The position numbers and the translations under genes were made by a program. 7,037 nucleotides of DNA from an uncultured Acidimicrobiaceae bacterium. Its GTDB lineage: Bacteria; Actinomycetota; Acidimicrobiia; Acidimicrobiales; Ilumatobacteraceae. The stretch lies in NCBI GenBank assembly GCA_903904615.1, contig CAIVDG010000149.1:1-7037 (forward strand), written 5' to 3'. Below are positions 1-5,700 of this stretch, one piece after another (the first letter of the stretch is position 1; each line of letters opens with the position of its first letter). A model generated the notes under the pieces. It was given only the letters and a program-made list of their open reading frames with translations, was not told the origin of the DNA and did not search any database.

Positions 1-846
1 CACTCCGCAGTGAAGAACCGCTCCTCGCGCACTCGCGATGAATCCACGTGGGCTGAATCAGTCACGCTTGCAGTTCTCGCATTCTCCGTGTTCTCCATCA
101 TCTTCACGGGCGGTCTGCAGTTGTTGCACGGCAACAGAGGCGACCATCTCATGTATGGCCGATACGTAGAGATGATGGTTCCCGCTGTTGTGGTAGTTGC
201 TGTTGTCGCTCTGTCGCGCCGTGGGGCGTTTGCTAGTCGCGCATGGCTGGGCGCATTAGTTGTCATGCCCGTGTTGTCAATTGCCTACGTCATTGTCGAT
301 GGTGGTGACGGGGTGAAGGGCGGTGCGTCGCGACGAAACATTGTGTTCCCAAACATTGTTGGTGCCGATGCTGCGCGATATGTGGTCTCGCCCGGATTCC
401 TTACCTTCACCGCCTTTTTCTTGACGGTAGGACTCGCGGTATGGCTTATTGCCAGGAAATCACGCGCCGCAGGAATTGTGGCGTTGGTGCTGTTGTTCGC
501 AGTGGGGGACATCACGTCGGGTCAACGAAGTCTTCTTTCTCGCAGCGACAACATGGAAGGCGCCACGCAAACCATTAACTTGGTGAAGAACTCGGGCACC
601 ACCTTGGTGGGCTTCGATGCGGGCGTTCGAAATGATCCGTCGTACTACTACCTGCGGTATCGACTACACCCGGTTCGCATCGTACGATTCGATTTTTCAA
701 CGCCCGGTACACGAGTGCCTGCTGAATACTCGTGCCTCTACGGATGGGGAGATAAGCCCCCTGCTGATGGGGAATGGACCATCGTCGCCGATGAGGTAGG
801 GGTCGCGCGAGTACTGTGGCAAAGGGTGGGAAGCCCCCATTGCTAA
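1..846 (+). CDS. C-terminal part of a polytopic envelope membrane protein (5' partial)
   Basis: The frame is open from base 1 (CAC TCC GCA before the GTG at 10), so that GTG is most likely an internal Val codon and the true start lies outside the window. Counting from the GTG, hydrophobic segments lie at about residues 18-38, 55-69, 79-97, 128-148 and 153-167. They are followed by a soluble tail of about 110 residues that is probably extracytoplasmic. Between the first two helices is the motif RGDHLMYGRYVE (43-54); similar 'YGRY' motifs occur, as I recall, in actinobacterial multi-pass membrane proteins annotated as glycosyltransferase-like or hypothetical. The tail contains an aromatic stretch around 211-218, Cys242, and a Cys as the very last residue. 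The next gene, a DPM1-like glycosyltransferase, starts 16 nt downstream, which supports a role in using lipid-linked sugars at the envelope. A GT-C transferase is my preferred guess, but the catalytic N-terminal region is missing, so the function remains unassigned. Confidence 0.75.
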   Translation, partial: HSAVKNRSSRTRDESTWAESVTLAVLAFSVFSIIFTGGLQLLHGNRGDHLMYGRYVEMMVPAVVVVAVVALSRRGAFASRAWLGALVVMPVLSIAYVIVDGGDGVKGGASRRNIVFPNIVGADAARYVVSPGFLTFTAFFLTVGLAVWLIARKSRAAGIVALVLLFAVGDITSGQRSLLSRSDNMEGATQTINLVKNSGTTLVGFDAGVRNDPSYYYLRYRLHPVRIVRFDFSTPGTRVPAEYSCLYGWGDKPPADGEWTIVADEVGVARVLWQRVGSPHC

Positions 847-848
847 CC

Positions 849-852
849 GGAG
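849..852 (+). promoter_or_regulatory. Ribosome binding site of the family 2 glycosyltransferase gene
   Basis: GGAG sits 10 nt before the ATG at 863, in the 16-nt gap after the TAA of the membrane protein gene. It supports the ATG at 863 as the start. The spacing is at the long end of normal. Confidence 0.5.
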
Positions 853-862
853 ATCCCAGAAA

Positions 863-1768
863 ATGACCGAGTACACCCCCGACCAGTGCGACGTAAGCGT
901 TGTCCTTCCTATTTACAACGAGAAGGGACACCTGCGCGCCGAGATTGATCGCATCCGCGAGGCACTTGCCGCATCGTCGTACTCCTTCGAAATCATTGTT
1001 GTGGACGACGGGTCAAATGACGGGTCGGAAACTGAGCTTGCCAGCATCCCTGGAATCACACTCATTACGCATCGCCGCAATCAGGGAAGTGGTGCGGCAC
1101 GACGCACTGGTACAACTGCGGCGCGAGGTCGCGTTGTGGTGTGGACCGATGTGGACATGACCTATCCCAACGATCTCATTCCAGAACTTGTGGATGCGAT
1201 GGAAGGGTACGACCACATTGTGGGCTGGCGACAAACTGAAGAAGGAACGCACAAGCTGTTGCGTACCCCAGCCAAGTGGATCATCCGCAAACTTGCCAGC
1301 TACTTGTCAGAGACAGACATCAAAGACTTGAACTCAGGTTTGCGTGCATTCCGTCGTGATGTGGCCATGCAGTATGTGCACGAACTTCCCAAGGGCTTTT
1401 CGTGTGTCACCACTCTCACCATGTCGTTCTTGGGTAACGGATACAGCATCGCATTCTTCCCCATTCAGTACTTCCCGCGCGCTGGCCGTTCAAAGTTCCA
1501 TTGGCTAAAGGACACGCGTCGCTACATCTTGCAAGTTATTCGTATGACGTTGTCGTACAACCCATTGAAGGTCTTCCTGCCTATTGGACTCATCTTGTTG
1601 GCGGCTGGGTTCATCAAGCTTGGCTACGACTGGTCTAACCGAGACTTCCGTCTTGCAGCCAACACGCTTCTCGTGTTCTTTGCGGCCTTGCAAGTCATCA
1701 CTGTTGGGTTATTGGCAGACCTTGTTGTTCGAGCAACAAAGTCGCCGCAATCAGTTCCGCGCGCATAG
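863..1768 (+). CDS. Family 2 glycosyltransferase, DPM1-like (polyprenyl-phosphate sugar synthase type)
   Basis: This 301-residue protein has a complete GT-A fold signature. VSVVLPIYNE (11-20) forms the first strand and nucleotide-binding loop, VVDDGSNDGS (46-55) carries the Asp pair, and TDVD (95-98) is the metal-binding DxD-type motif. DLNSGLRAFRR (155-165) and the RAGRSKF region (206-212) match the acceptor side of the DPM1/ArnC-like group. Two hydrophobic helices, about 236-256 and 266-290, close the protein and include the GLLADLVVR end seen in this family. Members transfer a sugar from a nucleotide donor to a polyprenyl phosphate at the cytoplasmic membrane face, making a donor for membrane GT-C enzymes; sugar specificity cannot be predicted. 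The loop written NQG(K)GAA in many homologues is here NQGSGAA (73-79). It lies 16 nt after a putative user of lipid-linked sugar and 6 nt before the pyruvyl transferase gene, in the same operon. Confidence 0.92.
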   Translation: MTEYTPDQCDVSVVLPIYNEKGHLRAEIDRIREALAASSYSFEIIVVDDGSNDGSETELASIPGITLITHRRNQGSGAARRTGTTAARGRVVVWTDVDMTYPNDLIPELVDAMEGYDHIVGWRQTEEGTHKLLRTPAKWIIRKLASYLSETDIKDLNSGLRAFRRDVAMQYVHELPKGFSCVTTLTMSFLGNGYSIAFFPIQYFPRAGRSKFHWLKDTRRYILQVIRMTLSYNPLKVFLPIGLILLAAGFIKLGYDWSNRDFRLAANTLLVFFAALQVITVGLLADLVVRATKSPQSVPRA

Positions 1769-1774
1769 GTAATT

Positions 1775-3016
1775 GTGACCGCTCTACAGTGTCGACGCGT
1801 TTCTATTGTTGGTGGCGCATTGTCGGCCAACAAAGGTGCTGCAGCAATGGTGGAAACGGTGGTAGCGCAACTGCCGTCCACGCTTGGTCCATGTGAGTTC
1901 TCGTTGCTCACCACGTACCCCGATGCCGATTCACCCAAAGTACCCACAACATCACCAGTACATGTCGTGGGCCTGCAACCTCTTCGTCTTGCTCTTGTGG
2001 AATTTCCCGTTGCTCTGCTGGCGTCACTTGCTCGGCTGCTTCGTCTTCCGCTGGGGTGGGTGAGAACTCGCGGCTGTAGAGCAATGTTGAACTCAGACGT
2101 TGTAGTCGACATTGCCGGAATCTCTTTTGCAGATGGACGCGGTATCCCCATTGTTGTGTACAACTCGCTCATGACAGGTGTGCCACTACTTCTTGGTGTA
2201 CCCACAGTGAAGGCTGCGCAGGCAATGGGGCCATTTCGTTCACCGGTCAACAAGGTGTTGTCCAAAATTGTTCTCCCGCGGGTGACCGCAATCTGTGCAC
2301 GTGGTGCCCGCACTCGTGATCATCTCGACACGTTGGGTCTCACCAATGTCACCGATGTTGCAGATTTAGCCTTTTCACTAGATGAAGCAGGAGACTTGCC
2401 CGCCAATGTGGCCACGATGCTGAAGAATGCACGCGACGGATTCATTGTGGTGATGCCTAGTGCTGTTGTTCGCGGTATCTATGAGTCCACTGGCGACAAC
2501 TATGTAGAGGCCGTTGCCGAACTTGTTCGTCGTATTCGCCACACAACTGGTCGAGGCGTTGTGATTGCCCCGCATTCGTATCGCGTAGGTCATGGCGAAG
2601 GTCGAATGAACGATGGTCCGGTCTGTCGCGAGGTGGGTGCGTTGTTTGCGGCCGATTCGATGGTGGTCACGGTTGATGCGGACTTATCAGCAGGTGAATT
2701 GCGAAAACTTGTTGGAATGGGAAGTGTGCTCGTCACCTCTCGTTTTCACGCGATGATTTCAGGGTTATGCACGGAAACGCCAACGGTGGTTGTTGGGTGG
2801 AGCCACAAGTATCGAGAAGTTCTTGACGACTTCGGCCTGGTCGACTTCGGAATGGACTCGCAGGTTCTGTCCACTCCCGACCTCGTGGTGACCAAGGTTG
2901 CAGATGCGCTCACCAGGTCGGCTGAGTATTCGGCGCAAATTCGCGCGGCACTGCCAAGTGTTCGTTCGCGTTCAGCCAAGAACTTTGCCGTTATTGCACA
3001 AGCGGTGCGCCCATGA
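1775..3016 (+). CDS. Polysaccharide pyruvyl transferase family protein
   Basis: This 413-residue protein belongs to the PS_pyruv_trans family (WcaK/CsaB-like). These enzymes place a pyruvate ketal from phosphoenolpyruvate onto a sugar of a surface polymer, or do related chemistry. Visible family features are the N-terminal strand and Gly-rich loop VSIVGGALSANKGA (9-22) and VDIAGISFADGRG (111-123), the equivalent of the usual 'gGG.l.d' block. Next come the CARGARTRDHL segment (174-184), the strongly conserved TSRFHAMISG (321-330, with Arg323 and His325), and GWSHKY (341-346). GTG at 1775 is chosen because a stop codon (the glycosyltransferase TAG, in the same frame) lies 9 nt upstream and the N-terminal strand begins at once. 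AGGT at 1767-1770 overlaps that TAG and is a weak ribosome binding site. The gene's TGA overlaps the next ATG as ATGA. The family call is firm; the exact acceptor and even true pyruvylation are inferred. Confidence 0.9.
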   Translation: MTALQCRRVSIVGGALSANKGAAAMVETVVAQLPSTLGPCEFSLLTTYPDADSPKVPTTSPVHVVGLQPLRLALVEFPVALLASLARLLRLPLGWVRTRGCRAMLNSDVVVDIAGISFADGRGIPIVVYNSLMTGVPLLLGVPTVKAAQAMGPFRSPVNKVLSKIVLPRVTAICARGARTRDHLDTLGLTNVTDVADLAFSLDEAGDLPANVATMLKNARDGFIVVMPSAVVRGIYESTGDNYVEAVAELVRRIRHTTGRGVVIAPHSYRVGHGEGRMNDGPVCREVGALFAADSMVVTVDADLSAGELRKLVGMGSVLVTSRFHAMISGLCTETPTVVVGWSHKYREVLDDFGLVDFGMDSQVLSTPDLVVTKVADALTRSAEYSAQIRAALPSVRSRSAKNFAVIAQAVRP

Positions 3017-4368
3017 ACATCACCTCCGACCTGTCAGGAGTTATCTCATCAGGAATGTGTATCGGTTGTGGTGCGTGCGAGATGGCCGATGCATCGGTGT
3101 CTGTGTCTTTGAATCCGTCACGCCTCATTTACGAGCCCACATCTCCGGGGTCTGAGTTAGCAGCTTCGGTGTGTCCGGCAGTATCGGTGGACTACGCCGG
3201 ATTGCAGGAGTATCTCTTCCCCGGAGAAACGGTTGGTCCCTTTGGTGTGGTTCGTTCCGTTCACCTGTCGCAAAGCACAACTACAGACCGCAATGTAAAG
3301 GCAAGTTCAGGTGGACTTATTAAGGAACTCTTGCGTTCACTTCTTACGTCGGGAGACATCGACGCAGTTGTCGCACTCGATCATGTAGACGGAATTGAAT
3401 TTGCAGCGCGACTTGTTACTTCGCCCGACGACGTAGATACGTTGCCCGGTTCCATCTATCACAACCTGAAGCAGACCCCCGCTCTGCAACTGCTGAAAGA
3501 TACTCCGGGCCGCTTAGCTGTTGTTGCCATCCCGTGCGAGTTAGAAGGTCTGTATTCGTGGGTGCGTACATGCGAACCAGATCTACGCGAGAAGATTGTT
3601 CTGACAATTGGTTTGTTGTGCGGATGGCAATACTCGCATCACAGCATTAACGCTATGGGTGAATACTTGGGATACAACCCCGACGACATCGCCGACATTT
3701 CGTATCGCGGTGGTGGTCCGGTCGGAAAACTCACAGTGACTACTCGTTCTGGCGAGCAGTTCTCGGCAAGTCGTCGCGTTGACTTCGGTTACCAAGTCGC
3801 TTTCGACCGTCATTTCAACACATCGCGATGCCATGTGTGCATTAACCATTCCAATTTCTTGGCAGACATTGTTGTTGGCGATGCGTGGCTTCCCAGCACA
3901 GTGTTCACAAAGACAGGAATCAGCCTTGTGGTGTGTCGAACAGAATTTGCCGAGACATCGTTGCAGCGCTTGGTCGATAGTGGGGCGTGTGTTTCTATTC
4001 AGGTGGGCGAGGATGAGATTCGAGAATCACAAACCGAACGTGTGGTCTTTGGTGAGTTTGCATACGCCTATGCCGATTTCCTTCGCGAATTGGGGCTGCA
4101 CACGCCTCGTTTAGATGGCCCCAACAAGGGATTCGGAACACTGAAGCCACGTCGCCAGGTTGCCAAGTTCCACCGCGAGCTTGTCCGAAAGCAGGCCCTC
4201 ATGGCTGCGCGGCGCTACAAGTACATGAAATTTCGCAAGGCCACCCTTGAATTGCGTGGCTACATCATGCGTTACGTGCGTTGGTTTATGGTGCGAATTC
4301 TGCGCGTGAAGAGCTTGAGCGGACAGCGTAAAGAGATTCCGCGAGACCGTTTCCAGGGCTTCGCGTAA
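3013..4368 (+). CDS. FrhB-family iron-sulfur flavoprotein (coenzyme F420 hydrogenase/dehydrogenase beta subunit-like)
   Basis: This 451-residue protein has both FrhB/FdhB domains. The N-terminus carries a cluster motif with Cys16, Cys19 and Cys22 (MCIGCGACEM) and a later CysPro at Cys54, enough ligands for one [4Fe-4S] cluster. KASSGGLIKELL (96-107) matches the family's conserved 'SSGG' block. AIPCELEGL (172-180), GLLCG (200-204), YRGGG (231-235), CHVC (273-276) and ADIVVGDAW (284-292) are the other family blocks. The family reduces diverse substrates using flavin plus Fe-S and in some members F420; which cofactor applies here is unknown. Such proteins are often found next to pyruvyl transferases in polysaccharide loci, and here the start overlaps the pyruvyl transferase stop (ATGA), implying translational coupling. 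The last 79 residues (373-451) are exceptionally basic, with 23 Lys/Arg against 4 Asp/Glu, and include a possible amphipathic membrane-binding helix (about 417-432). The family call is firm; the reaction is unknown. Confidence 0.92.
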   Translation: MNITSDLSGVISSGMCIGCGACEMADASVSVSLNPSRLIYEPTSPGSELAASVCPAVSVDYAGLQEYLFPGETVGPFGVVRSVHLSQSTTTDRNVKASSGGLIKELLRSLLTSGDIDAVVALDHVDGIEFAARLVTSPDDVDTLPGSIYHNLKQTPALQLLKDTPGRLAVVAIPCELEGLYSWVRTCEPDLREKIVLTIGLLCGWQYSHHSINAMGEYLGYNPDDIADISYRGGGPVGKLTVTTRSGEQFSASRRVDFGYQVAFDRHFNTSRCHVCINHSNFLADIVVGDAWLPSTVFTKTGISLVVCRTEFAETSLQRLVDSGACVSIQVGEDEIRESQTERVVFGEFAYAYADFLRELGLHTPRLDGPNKGFGTLKPRRQVAKFHRELVRKQALMAARRYKYMKFRKATLELRGYIMRYVRWFMVRILRVKSLSGQRKEIPRDRFQGFA

Positions 4369-4452
4369 GGGGCAGGCAGCCGGCACCCGTTCAATGTGGC
4401 GTCAGGGGGCTCTGGTGGTGAAAGATAGGGGTGTCGTCCAAGGGGGGCCTGT
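4369..4452 (+). other. G-rich spacer between the polysaccharide operon and the P450 gene
   Basis: This 84-nt gap holds 38 G, 18 C, 13 A and 15 T by hand count. G runs lie at 4369-4372, 4405-4409, 4428-4431 and 4442-4447. I see no stable hairpin followed by a T tract, so no intrinsic terminator is visible, and no clear -35/-10 pair (the AAAGATA at 4421-4427 is the only -10-like stretch and is weak). A 20-codon frame from the ATG at 4394 ends in a TGA that overlaps the P450 start. Whether the P450 gene has its own promoter here or is read through from upstream cannot be decided from the sequence. Confidence 0.5.
4441..4447 (+). promoter_or_regulatory. Strong ribosome binding site of the P450 gene
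   Basis: AGGGGGG lies 5 nt before the ATG at 4453. It is the best Shine-Dalgarno match in the window. With the in-frame TAG at 4426-4428 and no ATG, GTG or TTG codon in this frame between, it fixes the P450 start at 4453. Its strength suggests the P450 is translated independently of the upstream operon. Confidence 0.6.
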
Positions 4453-5697
4453 ATGACACTCACACCAGACCAAGCTGTCTTGGTCTTCACCGACCCAGCG
4501 GCGTATGCCGACGAAGAACGCTTCAATGAAGCGTGTGCTGTTCTACGCAGGGAATCTCCGATCCACTTGTATGTGGATCCCACCGGAGCATTCAATCCTT
4601 TCTATGCCATTACAAAGCACAAGGATGTGTTGGAGATAGAGCTCCACAACAACATCTTTATTAACGAGCCACGACCTGTTCTTGGGCCGGCATCTAGTGA
4701 TCAGCGAAACGCCGAGAACGGCCACATGCTGCGAACACTTATTCACGTTGACGACCCTGAGCATCGAGATCTGCGCAATGTGGCCAGCGAATGGTTTCTT
4801 CCGAAGAACTTGGGAAAACTGGACGCTCGGCTCGCAGAACTTGCTAAACGCTATGTGGACAAAATGGCATCCCTCGGTGGCGAATGTGACTTCGCGCAAG
4901 ACATTGCGATGCACTTGCCGCTGAATGTCATTTTGGACATTCTGGGACTTCCTGAGTCCGACTATCCGCGAATGTTGAAGTTAACCCAAGAGTTGTTCGG
5001 TGCTTCAGATGAAGAGTTGCGGCGCGGGTCGTCCCCTGAAGATCTCATTGCCGTCATTCAAGACTTCTTTGCTTATTTCACCAAGATTACCGAAGAACGC
5101 AGAGCCAACCCAACAGACGACCTTGCGTCTGCGGTGGCGAACGGAAAGATCAACGGTGAAGAACTCACCATGATGCAGACCATCTCGTATTACGTCATTG
5201 CTGCCACAGCGGGCCACGACACCACTGCATCGGCAATCGCTGGGGGAGTGCAAGCGCTCATCGAGAATCCAGAGCAATTAGAGAAGTTGCGCAATGATCC
5301 ATCCCTTGTCTCAACAGCGGCAGACGAAATTATTCGTTGGGTGACGCCAGTGAAACACTTCATGCGTACCGCAACGGAAGATTATGAAATTGGTGGAGTG
5401 ACTATAAAAAAGGGTGAGTCCGTCCTCTTGTCGTATCCATCGGCGAACCGCGATGAAGATGTGTTTGACCGACCGCTCGAGTTCGACATCACGCGTTCTC
5501 CCAACAAACACCTGGCTTTTGGTTTCGGTGTGCACTATTGCCTAGGCGCCATGCTGGCACGAATGGAGATTAAGGCTCTCCTCACAGAACTTATTCCCCG
5601 AGTGAAGACAATGCAGATTGCCGGCGACGCTTCGCTTATGAAGACCACCTTTGTTGGTGGATTGAAACATTTGCCAATTAGATACGAAATGGTGTGA
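4453..5697 (+). CDS. Cytochrome P450 (soluble bacterial class)
   Basis: This 414-residue protein is a normal-length bacterial P450 with all hallmark motifs. The I-helix oxygen-activation motif is AGHDTT (253-258). The K-helix ExxR is Glu292-Ile-Ile-Arg295, followed by the PVKHFMRTA stretch (299-307). YPSANRDEDVFDRP (328-341) is the usual meander-side block. The heme loop is FGFGVHYCLG (356-365), with Cys363 as thiolate ligand. HVDDPEHRDLR (98-108) is the C-helix motif contacting heme propionates. There is no N-terminal membrane anchor, so it should be cytosolic and depend on a ferredoxin and reductase, neither of which is encoded here. The C-terminal FVGGLKHLPIRY pattern resembles P450s of actinobacteria and alphaproteobacteria acting on terpene-, sterol- or alkyl-like substrates, but I cannot assign a CYP family or substrate. 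An amidase gene follows after 3 nt, suggesting a shared pathway. Confidence 0.96.
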   Translation: MTLTPDQAVLVFTDPAAYADEERFNEACAVLRRESPIHLYVDPTGAFNPFYAITKHKDVLEIELHNNIFINEPRPVLGPASSDQRNAENGHMLRTLIHVDDPEHRDLRNVASEWFLPKNLGKLDARLAELAKRYVDKMASLGGECDFAQDIAMHLPLNVILDILGLPESDYPRMLKLTQELFGASDEELRRGSSPEDLIAVIQDFFAYFTKITEERRANPTDDLASAVANGKINGEELTMMQTISYYVIAATAGHDTTASAIAGGVQALIENPEQLEKLRNDPSLVSTAADEIIRWVTPVKHFMRTATEDYEIGGVTIKKGESVLLSYPSANRDEDVFDRPLEFDITRSPNKHLAFGFGVHYCLGAMLARMEIKALLTELIPRVKTMQIAGDASLMKTTFVGGLKHLPIRYEMV

Positions 5698-5700
5698 GTT

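Noticed and set aside
1722..1739. Hairpin-like inverted repeat TTGTTGT / GCAACAA with a 4-nt loop
   Set aside because: It lies inside the last codons of the glycosyltransferase gene and has no following T tract, and the next gene starts within 40 nt, so it is not a credible terminator.
1624..2313. 229-residue open frame on the - strand
   Set aside because: It lies opposite the end of the glycosyltransferase gene and most of the first half of the pyruvyl transferase gene, both with clear family motifs. Its Arg/Thr/Ser-rich product shows no recognisable motif, so it is a shadow frame.
4379..4384. Self-complementary GCCGGC after the FrhB-family gene, as a possible terminator core
   Set aside because: The palindrome is only six bases with no extended stem and no T run; it is too small to call.
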